Part shown: piece by piece, positions 43,053-55,943 of the stretch
How positions within the stretch are numbered: position 1 is the stretch's first letter
Layout: every line of letters starts with the position of its first letter
Assembly (NCBI GenBank): GCA_021495925.1
Contig: JAKEKT010000025.1
Coordinates: forward strand, 62,001 to 126,000
Source: Diplodia intermedia
Taxonomy: Eukaryota > Ascomycota > Dothideomycetes > Botryosphaeriales > Botryosphaeriaceae
Reading direction: 5' to 3'
DNA: 64,000 nt
The notes under the pieces: model-generated
What the model was told of the DNA's origin: nothing
The model's input: only the letters and a program-made list of their open reading frames with translations
Database searches by the model: none
Position numbers and translations under genes: made by a program

Positions 43053-45325
43053 ACGAGCCCAATTTCTTCACATTGCACCTGCCGAACATTGGGGCTGGTG
43101 CAAGACGTTCGGATTGTCGCGTGGTTGAGAAGGATAAGCACCCTTCCGCTTTTTTTTCGTATCGGCTCCGTTCTGCTGTATCTTTTCCTTTTTCACATCC
43201 GATTCTCTCCTTTCTCGTTTCCAAGCTAGGGATCGCGTTTCCTCTTTCTGGCGCTCATGACAGGTTCCATCGGATGGAAAGGGCGCATATGACATCACAA
43301 ACATCGTTGGAGTCTCGGGAGTCGGAGCAAAAGCACAAGCATGCGCATATCAAATCATGCGGGGATCGGCATCTTTCACTCACTCGGTATGGGTACCGCA
43401 CGACGATACGCGCTTATCGGTAAATGTGGCTTTTGATCATCTCCTTTTCTATTGTCCACTTTATGGGAGGAGTTGGAGGGAGCCGTGGTGATGGGGTTTT
43501 CACAAAGTCAACTCGTTTCACTTCTTGTGTCTCTTGTTCTCTTCATGTAACAAAACCCTTTACCACACTACTACTATAAACATTAGTTTGCACCAACACG
43601 AGCACAGCTGCTGGCAGAAATTAACACCAAGTAATATATGGCTCTCAATCTTCGCTTCTGTGCCTACGGAGAACACACTGCAGCCAGCGTAATCCTCTTT
43701 AAATTATTATTACATATGAGATCGATCGCTTTCCTGGACCACAGTGGGTTCTAGAAATCTGAGTCCACCTCGGTAGTAAAAGCAAAGGTCCAGACGTAGA
43801 TAGAGCTTTTTCGGATCCCTCTTACCTGGAAGTCGAAGCAATATCCGAGTCGATGTGAAAAGTTCAAAGCCACACATTTTCATGCAGGCATGTTGGATGT
43901 AACCACCCAAGCGAAGAACTTGGAGTTGTTGTAGGCGGGGCTCAATTACTTTGGCGATCCGCTGTAGAGCAAGCAACCTTTCATCCTCCACTAACGTTAC
44001 ATACCCGAGCATGCATATGATGCTTGACGAACTTCATGCAAGCATCGCATGCCTTGTGGGTAAATCCGTTACTAATCCACCTTGTCCCTTCCCCACACCA
44101 CACCCTACTGCCACCTGCCAGCTTCGGTCTCGTCTGGCCGACATTCATGCTGATCGACTTGCAACCATCTCGTCCCATCCGAACAAGGATCGAGAGACAA
44201 ATCTCATGATTCCTGAAATCTTGATTTTTTTTTATTGTTTTCCCTTTCTGCCGGTTTTGCCATCACACCTCGTTGATGCGCCCAATCGCCGCTTTAACAC
44301 GGGCGCTCTTGGGGACTCTGGTCTGTTTGGTTGGCCCGCCGGACGAGCGGATGGAGGCACGCGTGTTTCTTCACATGCTTTGTGGTAGCTCTTGTGTGTA
44401 TATGGTGTGATGCTGTTTCCTTGTGGGTCCGTTCCTGGTGGTCGATCTTGTTTTCTTCCTTCTCTCTCTCTGTGATACGATAGGGGTGTGATCGGGGAAG
44501 GGGAACGGACCGCTGATAACCGTTAGGCGGATTCATGCGACGTGGGAAAATGGCTTGTTCTAGGCTCTTTTCTCTTCTTGATGTGTGTGTGGTGGGATGG
44601 TTGAGTCACGATGGGGTGCATATGCGTTCGCATGGGAGTATTGCCTGGCATGCCAAAGCCTAGACGCAACTTGGGCTTGGTGTGTGTGCGCGGCTATCGG
44701 TCGATGCATCGTTGATCGGTATCAATATTTGCATGGCAGTTTTTCTTTGCGGATGCCACGATGTTCTTGCAGGATGCAATTCTCGGGAGTATCCTCGTTG
44801 GGGGGCGTGTGTCACGTGTGGCGCGCGTGTGGAAAGGTCCAGATGGGAGGGTATGTCGTCATTGTTGTTGCCTGCGGGCATAGGTAGGCTTCACGCAGCG
44901 CCCAGCCGCTTCATTGAAAATGCGAGAGAAAGATAGGAGGGAGCTGCATTATAACATCCACGTTCCATGCCCCGGTAGAAACCAGACGACGGGAGCCTTC
45001 TAAGACCTGCTGAGGACACTACATTCTTCCTACACGGGTTGTAGAATGGAGTACATGGACGAATGTGTCCGCATTTCAGACTCACATGTAATCCAACCAC
45101 ATCTGAGAGACAGAAGCCGGTGGCCCACGCTCGCAAAGGGCCGCCGTTGAAGCAAACGATGACATCACAGATCTCGATATGCGATGTGATTGCCTAAGTG
45201 AGAAAAGACAGCCTACCTCGGTCACGGCACCATTCCTTTCTTTTGATTGTTTCATCACATGCTTAGTGAACTGTGCGTGCTTCGGAATTTTAAAGCGCAC
45301 ACGTGGATCACCCGGGAGCAAGATT
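43053..45325. other. 2.3 kb intergenic region with an orphan 100-codon frame
   Basis: Lies between the 41,952 gene (plus) and POP3 (minus), whose 3' ends converge here. The only frame with some protein-like character is 43,710-44,012 on the minus strand (100 codons; includes LQRIAKVIEPRLQQLQVLRL). Its codons are much more AT-ending than nearby genes, and it may be a decayed exon. The rest is T-rich or TG-rich with no recognisable feature. Confidence 0.45.
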
Positions 45326-46489
45326 CTATTTTCCGGGCCCCGTTTTCGTCCCGGATTGCTCAGTGAGCACGTTGACCTGTAGATAGTGGCCCTCGGACGC
45401 CTCGCGCAACCACGGGACATCTGTGGTTGAGACCCTTTCGCGCGCGTACTTGATCAGCGGTTCGGCGCCTGGAGCGTCGTCCATGATTCCGATGACGCCA
45501 ACTCGGGGAAGGCCCAGAGCGGTTGCGAGCTTGGGCTCTGAGGCCGGCTTGAGTGGGACGAGGAGTGCAGTTTCGGATGAAGCGAGGCCGCGCGAGGCCG
45601 CATGCGTGAGGAGCGGCAGATGTGAAGTCGTGATAGATGAAGGGGGCTGCAGGGTGAGTATTAAGGACAAGCGGCGGAGAGATTTCAAGAGGCGTGGCGG
45701 CGCGTTCGTTTCATCTGGCGCGTCTGCGAGTGGCTGCTTCGACGGGTCCACTTGATCCGATGTGGCTTCTCCTTGCGCTGGGTCCGGTTGAGCACCACCG
45801 GCAGCCTGCGCCATCTGTTCGAGATGGCGCGTCGTGCTGTTGATGCCCACGGTAATGTGACGTGTAATGTCAGGCGGAGGTGGCGGCGCTGCTGTCGCAG
45901 CTTTGCCCGGAGCCCCATGGCGCTTGCGTTTCTTGCTGCGCTTGCCCTTCGAAGGCGTAACGTGGGCGGAGCGGTGTTGGCCAATGGGGGCAAGGAGACT
46001 AAGTGTCGGTTAGATATGCGGCTGGGGAATGCTGTTGCGGTGACTTCATGATCGCCTCCGAGCCTCCTGAGGAGCAGGTCTGGAGGAGGGTAGACCCTGC
46101 GCAAGCCAATAGCATGGTGCGCGGCAGCCGGGGTAGCTGGGCGACTGGGCGCCAGGGCCCTAGGGTTGCTGGTGGGCGAAAAAGCAAGCAGCGCGACAGA
46201 GTTTGCAGCGGGCAAAAAGAGCATTTGAGATGGCAAACAAAGGCTTTGGGTGGAAACAGCGGTGGAGCAGATGGAGGGAAACGTACTTGACCAGCATTTG
46301 GAGCATGATGTCATGGTCGGCGGTCGAAATTTGGGGCCTGGCAAAGGTGATCAACGGCTGCACAGCTGGTGGTGTTGCAGCATTCCCGCGCGCTGAAACA
46401 ACCTACCATTGGGGCTGGGTGTAGGGGACGTCGAGCTTGAAGACGGGCTTGCCCGGGCGGAGGGCCTGCTTGGCGGGCGCGTCTGCCAT
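45326..46489 (-). CDS. POP3: RNase P/RNase MRP subunit Pop3
   Basis: Predicted 268-residue protein from three exons: 46489-46407, 46337-46287 and 45998-45326. Pop3 is an L7Ae-fold subunit (Rpp38-related) of nuclear RNase P and RNase MRP, which mature tRNA and rRNA precursors. Splicing yields KPVFKLDVPYTQPQW, then PQISTADHDIMLQMLV, then NLLAPIGQHRSAHVTPSKGK, the conserved order of fungal Pop3. A basic KRSKKRKRH patch follows. Next comes DITRHITVGINSTTRHLEQM, then a variable acidic stretch. The C-terminal half (RLSLILTLQPPSSITTSHLP, TALLVPLKPASEPKLATALG, VPWLREASEGHYLQV) is typical of the fold's core strands. Exon 2 is only 51 nt, and intron 2 is 288 nt. Divergent from the giant deubiquitinase gene with 504 bp between starts. 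Confidence 0.85.
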
Positions 46490-46993
46490 GCTGCGTTGCG
46501 CCGCAACACCTGGCGAAGGCACTTGTTGAGAGGATCGTGAGGTGCGAGTGGCTGCGGAGCGGAGCGGGTGCTGTGCTAGGGCGCCCGCGGGGTGGGTGAG
46601 GCGGGCCGACGAATCAGCCACGGCGCGGCCGCGACTAAGAGGCGACAGCATAAGCTCACGCCCAGCTGCGCACTGCCTTCCCGCGAAGTCACCCCGCGAC
46701 GCGTCCTCTACGCACCTCGACCGTCGCCGCCGTCCGTCGCACCCGTCCAATTTGGCTGCTGTACGCTCCCGCCGCCTCCACTGCGTGCTGGCCACCCCGT
46801 GCTGTCCGGAGCCTGCAGCCTTGCCCCCGGCTCCTGCGCGGCGCTGCTCGCCAAAAAGCAATTGCAGGCAGCCGAGCTTCCAGAGCTTCACGCATGCTGC
46901 CGACCTGCCTCCGCCCTCACTTCCGCCTGCCTGCTGGGCTTCCTGGACCCTTCTGCAGCTCCTGCCATCTCCGGTAGACCTGTCGGCTGACTC
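46490..46993. promoter_or_regulatory. Divergent promoter region POP3 / USP gene
   Basis: 504 bp, the shortest divergent spacer in the window. The half next to the USP gene is C-rich on the plus strand. Overlapping frames are composition artefacts. No specific site assigned. Confidence 0.5.
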
Positions 46994-49900
46994 ATGGACG
47001 CGCAACATGCTATGGATTCGTCCAGCTTGAGGAACTGCACCCCGCCAGCGAGCCTGGAGTCGCCTGAAGAGCGCCGTGACTCTATGGAAGACGCCGATTG
47101 CTCTCCCTCGCGATTCAAACGCCCCCGCTTGGATAGCGGCAGTCGTGCTGTCCGCAAAATGTCCCAAGATCTGGACCAAGCCGCCGCCGACAGCCCGGCG
47201 TACCTGGGTGCTAACGCGCCCGCAACACCCATGGAACAGCACGAGCAAACCGTGGATACCGTTTCCCGCACCCCTAATACTCCCAGTCGCATCACCCTCA
47301 ACCTGCGCCCGCCGCAAACTCCCTCGCACACTCGCGCCGCCGCCGAGCCCTCCGCCGACCCCGCGACGAACGCAGACAAGGCTGTCGACCACATGGCTGC
47401 GGACTCAGACTCCGATTCCAGCACAACCCTCCGCTCCTCGCTCTCCGCATCGTCGCCCAAAAGCAAGATCCACACCCCGCCTCCAGACGCTGAACGAACC
47501 GATTCCGCGCTATCGCCCGACGCCGCTTCCAGCCCCGTGGTCGAGATCGCTGTGGACGACACTGACGATATGGGCAGCCCCTCGGATAACCTAGTAGAAC
47601 TGAATGAGGAAGACGAGGAAGTGGCCTTCGTCGGCGATATATTCGAGTCCTTCCCGTTCGCAGAAAAATACGGTCGGGAGAATGCGCTAGGCGGAATATT
47701 AAGCCTGATCGCAAAGCCACGTAAGAGCTCTTTCAGACACTCTACCTGAAGTTGATACTGACTCTTAACAGGCCATGCCACTGATGGCGAGCTGACCCAG
47801 CTTAGGGATTGGCTGCGTTTACTTGCGGAGTACGTCCACGATGGCAAGCTTGACGCGCGCACTACGTACCTGCAGGAGCCCATATTCTGGGACGAGATTG
47901 CCAAGATGTTCCACCGCATCTCTCAGCGTCAGATTACATATGGGGAAGCCTTCCACCTGGACCCTGGTCATGGCGAGGTTGACGCCCTGCGGGACTTGTG
48001 GAGCGCATATGCAAAGTGCGTCGCGCAAATGCTCAAAGTCGAGATCCAGGCCCTTGAAGCCGGCACTTACTCCGTCAACAACTCACGAATTGTTGCCTTT
48101 CCCCACATCAAAATCATGAAAGACATCTTACGGTTCCGCGAGGATCTACCATTTTGGATACTGATGAATGAGCTTGTTGGCCAGGATCCTGACGAACTGA
48201 AGACGGTATGCTCTACTATCATGTCTAGTTTCGTCATGGAGCTGGATGGACCTTCATGTCTGATCAATCTGGTGAGAATGGGTATTGCCGAGCCGAACCT
48301 CCGCCTGGCTGCCGAAGAAACATTGACTCTACTCTCTTGGCTGGCCAATTTCGCGTCAAGTTGGAGAACCGGAGTCAGTCGCAACGATCGCCGCTGGATG
48401 GCCCACACGCTCTTCTCACTTTTCAAGGAGATTGACCAGGAGATCCAGACGTCTCTGAAAGCTCCTATCGAACTTTGTATCGAGCTCGTCAGCGCGGCTG
48501 TATCAATCATGTCAAGCGCTGCCTACCTGGACTCGGACGTCGCCCGCCAACTGGCTGCATATATCTACAAAGATTCGAGAGACTCCCACCATGACTTGCT
48601 GATCCCGGAGGTCCTCCACATGTCATGGTCGCTCAAGACATTGGAACAGTACGTACTGAAGGGACATATGGCACACCGCATTTACGCTATCGAGAATATG
48701 AGCACCCAGTTCATTCAGGTCTGGTCCAACTGGAGCCAAAAGTTCCACAACAAATACATTCTCCGCCACTTCGCGGAAATCCTGCTGGAAGATAAGATTA
48801 TCGACTACATCATCGGCGTCGACTCGCACCCTCAGCTTGTCTCCCGGAGCGGTAATATCGTCGGCTTCCTTGCAGTGACTGAGAACTATGGAGAAGCACA
48901 GACCGATGCTATTTGGGACGCCATTACCCAGAACCAGGATCCACGCATGGCGGAAGCCCTGATCGAGATGACCATTCATACGGTGTTTCTGATGTCCAAT
49001 TCGGACCTTCTCTACCTCTGCACCAAATTCAAGACTCTCCCGCTGTCCAGCTTCTCGACATCCTTTGCGGAGCTGTTTAGACGCATCTGCGATAGCATCC
49101 AGAAGAAAGCTCGGGTCGACCTGAATAAGTGGACCGAGGAGCCGAGGAGGATGGCTATCTTCTCGCTCTGTGTCCACTTGGCACAAGAGACCTACCCTTT
49201 CCCCACAGAGTCCTCAGCTCCAGTCCTGCAGTTGATGCACCATTCCGCGATCCAACAGCTTGCGTTCTTCTCCCGGGGAGAATTCGCAACTGCAGATGAC
49301 AAAGCTGAGATATATCGGTCCTGTGCTACAGGCATTGCAGACAAGACACTTCAGGCTGCTGCTAACGCTGAAATCATCTTCACCATGCTTTCGGCTATGC
49401 CTACCGACTCGGACATCCTCCTGAGAACTAATGTGGCTGAGGATGTCTCAGAAGAGCTTTGCTCCTTCGTAGCAGCAGAAAAGAACAATGCTCGGAAAGG
49501 CCTCGACGTACCACTCACATCGCGGCTTCAGCTTCTGTTTCACCTGATGAACATTTCGCCCACGTCCTTGGCTGCGGCGACAGAGAAAAAGGTTTGGGAC
49601 CATCTGGTTGGCCCCCGTGCCATAGGTGCTGATCTCCAAGACGTCGCATGGCACCAACTTTCTTCCTTGGCGAGATCGCAGGTTTCGAAAAATGCCTTCC
49701 TTGACATCTGCGCAACTGAGCTCCTCCCGACGCTGAACCCGGACTTCTATACCACTGGATTGTTTGACTTTCTGCGTGAATTGACAGACTACCAGCGGCG
49801 CACTTCGACGGAAAGTGAAATGACATCTGATGGGATCTTCCAGCCACTCATCGTGGATTTACTCTGGCACGTCATCCTCACAGCGCCTTCCGACACAATT

Positions 49901-52900
49901 GAGAAGATCACAGCGGAATACCTGGCAAACTTCTATTTGGATCCGCAGGCTTTCAACCAACACACCGAAGAATTTCCTAATGTCGTTCAAGATACCCATA
50001 CTGCCCTCATCAATCGCTGCATAGACCAGATGGTGACCGCATATTCCGCTTTGAAGAAGTCCGGCAACACGAGCATTTCTGACGAGGTAGAGATGGGAGA
50101 CGTGGGCGTAAAGGAAGATCCGAAGATGCTTGAGCTCCAATTCCGGAGGACCCTGTTGTTCCTGACAGTGCTGCTTAGCGTGGTCAAGCAACGCCCTGAC
50201 CTTCAGGTTACGTCGCCCCGTCTTAGAAAGCCCGACATCCCTGCAAGGATGGAGGATACAGTCGGCGACATCCAGGCGATCAAATTCCAGGCGATCGGCG
50301 CCGACATCGGGCATATCCACACCGTTGAAGTGGGGGATCTTCAATCGTTGTCATGGCTTGTGGAGCGCCTGCGTGACTGGACCGGGTTCAGCGAATTCCG
50401 AATGATCCATGGCGGTGCCCCACTTGATCTGCAGGTGCTGGGTAATAGGACGTTACGTGATTTATCCCTTCACCAGAAGGGTGCCATTCTGGTCAAGAAC
50501 GTCGGTGAAATTGCCGCTCCCGCGAATGGTCGAGGGAGCTCGAGTTTGATTGAGAAAGAGATTCTCAAGCACTACGACACCATCTTCGATTTCTTGGATG
50601 GCGGTGATGACTCTATGAGCGAGGCTGTAAGCTACGGAACTCTTTTATTTGACCATGGCAAGACTAACACCTTTGTAGGCATACGATTTCCTGAGCCAGC
50701 TACCCCCGCATGGAAAAGCTCTGGCCGTCACGTACGGAGGGCGACAGACAGAGTCCATATCGGACACTTTCAAGTCCTCTTTCTCCGCGGGAAAGTTGTT
50801 CAAAGCCCGAATCTCTGTCTCGACCCTCCGTAAAGATTTCGGGAACCAATTGAGATCGGTATACCCTCGCATGTCTTCAGCAACCCAGGAAGCAGCGATT
50901 AATGTAGAGCAGGGCCTTCCGTTGAATGTGCAGTTAATCAGTCATTCCGTTCAGCTCCTCAATGCTGTGATTCAGAACGAGGGGCTCATCAACGACACTC
51001 TGTCCGGACCGCACGATGAGTTTCTTGCCCAGGCCGTCCTGGAGACATTTACGGAATTGTTGAAGGGTAGGGAAATGATCAAACCTGAAGCAAGGCAAAT
51101 TACTGACCGTATCACAGAGAGTGTTGACACAGAGGTGTCGGCATCGTACTTTGACAACGAAACGCGCCTTACTGACCGTCTTATGTCCTTCTTGCAAGCT
51201 GCTTTAAGCACATCGAACGTCCAGCTCGCATTCCAATGTTACGTGGCCTTGCTAGAGGCATTCAACCACAGCTCTGGTGTCTGGAACAGATTCAAGTCTC
51301 AGGCAGGCCTCGACGACCTCCATTTCACACTTTTGGTTTCGCATGAGTGCGAAAAGCTCCGCGAGTCCATATCAATCAACATCGAGAACGAGTGCCAACA
51401 CCTATCTGGGTATGTACTCTCGCACCTTTGCCTGGTGGATGGATGCTTATTGCTCAACAGTGATTCTCTCGTTAGCAAAGACGAAGTCGTGTCTTTCTAT
51501 TGGAACATCCTGACAAACCTTCTGCCACGGGTCTCGCACTACCCAAAATCCTGCCAACAGCTCTTCGACATGTCTGTCAAGATCTTCCGCTGGTATGACG
51601 AACACCGACGTGATGAAGGTGGCCTCAGATCCTACATCTCTACATGGAGCGAGCTCCTCCTGGCGCACAAATATGAGGCTTGCGTCGGCCGCTCCGAGAT
51701 TGACTTCGTCATCTCCGGGTTTGCTCAACTCCTCCGTACGGCCGTCTCATCTCTCAAGTCGTTCAAAAAGCCATTGAACATCGAGGGCCTCGCTGCAAGC
51801 ATTTTCACCAAATTTCTCTTCCCCCCTGTGTCTGACGTGGCGGGCACACGCGGGCTTGGTGCAGGCGAGGCCCTTCCCGTGCTGGAGACGAAAACAAGAG
51901 ATGAGCTTTACGATTTGATAACGGCACTCTGCGAGGACACCGCCGTGTACACGCAAATGGTTGGGTTCATCCGTAACCTACTGCATGACAGTACCCATGC
52001 CAAAGACGACAACTATGTGCTGTCCGGGCCAAGAGATCTCCGTTCTGAGACGGGTTACGTGGGATTGGAAAACCCACAGGCTCTGTGCTACATGAACTCC
52101 ATGATGACGCAGCTTTTCATGGACATAGAGTTCAGGAAGTTCGTGTTTGAGGCCGAATGTGATACCAAAGATGGCTTGCTGAACGCCATGCAAGACCTGT
52201 TTGCCACCATGCAAAGCAGCTACGCAAGATCGGTCGATATGAAACCTTTCGCCCACTGCGTGCGCGGCATCGACAAGAAGCCGATCAATGTCGCAATCCA
52301 AATGGACACCGAGGAATTCTTCCGGTTACTCATGGACCAGCTCGAGAGCGAACTACGCACCGCAGATGACAAACAGCGCCTACGGAATTTCTACGGCGGT
52401 TGCTCTGTCAACCAGATCAAGTCCAAAGACTGCCAACATGTCTCAGAGACCACCGAGACACTCTTCAACTTGCCTCTGGAGGTCAAGGGCAAGGAGTCAC
52501 TTGAGGACAGTCTGAGAGCCTATGTCGAGGGCGAAAGCCTGGAAGGCGAGAACAAGTATAAATGTGAGCCTTGTGGTGGTCGCCTGGTAAACGCGGTCAA
52601 GCGCACATGCCTCAAAAGCGTTCCCGACAACCTCATCGTCCACTTGAAGCGATTCGATTTCGATCCGTTTACAATGACTCGGAGTAAGATCAACGACCAT
52701 TTCCGCTTCCCCTCACGCATCAACATGAGCCCGTACAAGGTGGAGTATCTCAGTGACCCGGACCAGCCCATCGACGATGACTTTTTCGACCTCGTTGGCA
52801 TCTTGGTCCACGCCGGAGGCGTTGAGCAGGGTCATTATTGGTCTTATGTCCGCGTCCGTCCGGGTAACCAGGGTCATGCCAAGTGGATCAAGTTCAACGA

Positions 52901-54990
52901 CGACACTGTCACCGAGCAGGACCTTGGTAAAGTCGAAAACGAGTGCTTCGGCGGGAACGGCAGGCATACATCCGCCTACATGCTCCTCTATCAGCGTGCC
53001 TCGTCGCTCGACAAGGATGGTACAAGTGTCCTTCGTGCTCCTCAGTCGCTAAATCCCATCGCAATGATGCCCAAGGATGTCGAGGAGCGGGTCAGCGCCG
53101 AGAATGAGCGCCACATCCGGGAATACTGCATGTTCGACAAGGCCCATGCATCCTTCATCCGGAAACTGCTTGCGCAGATGCGGACGATCAACAAAGGAGT
53201 CTGTTCCGACGGGCATGAGCTGGAGAGTTGCGTCATCAATATGGCTTTGGAGCACATGTATGAAGTGACCGGTCGCGGCCAGGACATAGACGAGTTGGCC
53301 AAGCTGATCAGTGACTTGAAGAGGGCTATATTCCCGTGTACTGAGTGTACCAAACTGGCAAATGACTGGATCAGCAACCACGAGAATGCCTTGGCTGATT
53401 GGTTCATCTATTCACACCAGGCTGATGCCGGGAATCTAGTCGGCTGGCACGTTGCTTGCTTCATCGTCGACGAGCTGAGGGAACTTCGAAGCCGCGACCC
53501 TTCCAGGTATGGCCTGGATGTCACCGAACCCGACCTGGAGCAAGCTTTGGAGGAAAGTAAAGACGGGGCGTTGTCCGATATACTCTCACGCATGAGGTCA
53601 ATGGTCACGGACCTTGGCCACTGCGCTCGCGGGCTCGACTTGACCCAGCGTGTCTGGGAGATATACTTCCAGTTCCTTTGCGCCATGGCCGACTGGGGCA
53701 AACATGAGGTCGCGCTACTGCTGGACCACGGGTTCCTGATGTTGTGCCTGGAGATCTACAGTCTCGACACTGTTCAGGAGACGGACGAGCGATACCCGCA
53801 CATCAGGAGAGTCATCAACAGGAAGGGCAGCACGCCTTCCTATACTGATATGACCGCCTTTCTGTCAAGCCTTCTCCAGCACATTGATCTGGAAGCTGAA
53901 CTCGTTCCAAACACGGTAGAGCGCATTCGGTCGTGCTCTGATTCTGAGCAGCAGAAATTCCCGTTCACACGGCCGGAGTGGACATTGTTCTACCGGTGGG
54001 ACAAGAAGAACAATTGCTTGACGGTCCTCAACCGGCTCCTTGAGACGTGGGATACGATGGGGCAGTCGCGGCCTTTTGCCCCGGACGAGATTGTCAAGGC
54101 CATGCTGGCAGTTGAGCCGACCGCCGGTCAACTCAGGGCCATCCACGTCACGATTTTCGAGGGAGTCGAATTGTTGATGCCGGCAGTGGGTGCACCGTTC
54201 GTGACGGCAGCGCTCTCGTACTGCACGTACGCGCCCCGACCGAAGGAGGTGCAGATGATGGCTCGCGACATTGTTGGCTGCATGGTTCCCGAAAAACACC
54301 TTTTGGGAGACTCTTTCTGCGGCTTCGTCCATGGGTTCTCGCTCATTCAGAACGAGCATATCAGCCGGAAATATCCGGATTTCTTCTACATTCAGATGGT
54401 CGGGTTGGCGCAGATGTGGGTACCCCGGCTCTTGTGCTTCGAGGTCGCCGAAGTCCAAACTACGGCTCTAAACATCACGAAGAAGCTGATCACTGACCAC
54501 CTTCCCGGCCGAGTTTGCGCCAGGCAAGAATGGGATACCGAGGAGGCCCACAGCGCACGCTTTAACGCAGTGCGGAACCTGATTTGCGTTTGTTACGAGC
54601 GTGTGACTGTCATGGCCAGAGACGCCGATGTCCCCCGGAACATTGTTAACTGCCTCTACTCAGTCATCGTCGAATGCAATCAGTTCCTCAGGGCGCTTCG
54701 GACCGCCTGGCCCGACACCTTCACCACCGTCCAGTTCGACGAGCTTGAGCAAAGATGTCACGCAGTCGCGCAGATATGCAGGGAGTGGCCTGAAAGCGAC
54801 GAGTACGATTCGGGTAAGTATGCGCATGGCGATGGACATGACCAGCTGGGCTGCTGAGGGGGTTCCGCTCCTCCACGTCAACCCTCTTTCTCCAGCACAT
54901 AGTCAAATTTCAACTAACGCTCGAGCAACAACAGCTTTCTCGGGCGACGAGGAACTGGAATTCACGGACAACGATGTCGAGGCCGTTTGA
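46994..54990 (+). CDS. Giant ubiquitin-specific protease, USP9X/USP34-like
   Basis: Predicted 2,590-residue cysteine protease of family C19 from four exons: 46994-47720, 47772-50626, 50679-54813 and 54935-54990. The third and fourth are joined through introns with textbook branch sites (ACTAAC, AACTAAC). It would remove ubiquitin from substrates. The first 240 residues are disordered and acidic. A long helical-repeat-like region follows, with a ubiquitin-like stretch around 1,092-1,155. The UCH domain spans about 1,653-1,965. The Cys box contains CYMNSMMTQLF with catalytic Cys1664; the His box is EQGHYWSYVRVRPG with His1913, and FNDD follows. A zinc-type CEPCGG pair lies in between. The remaining 600 residues are helical. 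The Cys-box residues just before the Cys (ENPQAL) differ from the usual GxT pattern, but catalytic residues are present. Confidence 0.9.
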
Positions 54991-55943
54991 GAGGGCTGAG
55001 CGAAGCCGTCGACCTCGAAACTTCATTGGTTGTCGTAACGGCAACATCCTCACATTGGCGATTTGGCGTATTAGAGGCTGCCGAAGGTATGGTTTCAAAA
55101 TGGGGTGGTGATTACTGGGTTTTCTCATGGTAGGGTTTGTGGGTTATCCGACTTCCGGTTAGGTTGTATTGGTCTGGCGATGGCTTCTTTCCTCTCCACA
55201 TGCATCAAGGCTGATTGCATGCCACCGGAAGTTGCTTTGCTGGTAGTATGATTATTCTTGCTTCTTTCTTTGGGATAACGGATTGGCGCCTAGCTCAAGG
55301 GCATTCTGCGATAGGCCGACGGGCAACTCAGGTCTTTCTTTTGCATGGCGACGGCGACGGGACAAAAATGGGCAAGAAAAACTCTTACTGGAGATACGGG
55401 ACAGCACTGGATTGAGATGCTTTCCTTTCGTTTCATTTTATTTTCCTTCGCCTCATTCCTATAGCGCTGAAGGTGCAGGGGGTTTTGTCATGGTCTGTCT
55501 TTTCACTTCACGATGACTTGATGGGACATGCTCTGGTCCGAGCATTACGATGGATATGCAACACACGATTGCTGAATGATAAGGGACGGTTTCCAAATTT
55601 TCTTCTACGACGCCGGTCGCTGGTGTAAGAATGCCTCCTGCTTGTGTCTCGTTCACTTTCACGGCCCCACCTGTTCGACCTCACTTCACTTTGACCTCAC
55701 TTCACTTCGACATGCCAACCACCCCATCTTATTGTTCCTATTGTACCTCCCTTCACTTTCTCATGCCAGCTACTCCATCCTATTGTTCCTATTGTCTCTC
55801 TGCTGCCTATTGTTGCACCTTTCACACTGCCGCCGCCCATAAAACCCGCCTGCCCCCCAGACCCCTTCCTCTTTCCTCGGCCTCCCACACACACACACAC
55901 ACACCCACACACACACACACGCACCACCACCACAACCACCATC
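54991..55943. other. Intergenic after the USP gene
   Basis: 953 bp. No gene supported. Around 55,670-55,800 a short CACTT/ACCTCACTT-like motif recurs with spacing of 15-60 bases, looking like decayed tandem repeats. A CA dinucleotide tract ends just before the next start codon. Confidence 0.5.
55886..55920. repeat. (CA)n microsatellite
   Basis: CA repeat with one ACCC interruption, about 25-60 bases before the 55,944 start codon; probably in its leader or promoter. Confidence 0.9.

Noticed and set aside
45999..46286. snoRNA inside the 288-nt POP3 intron
   Set aside because: No paired C/D boxes or H/ACA layout could be found.
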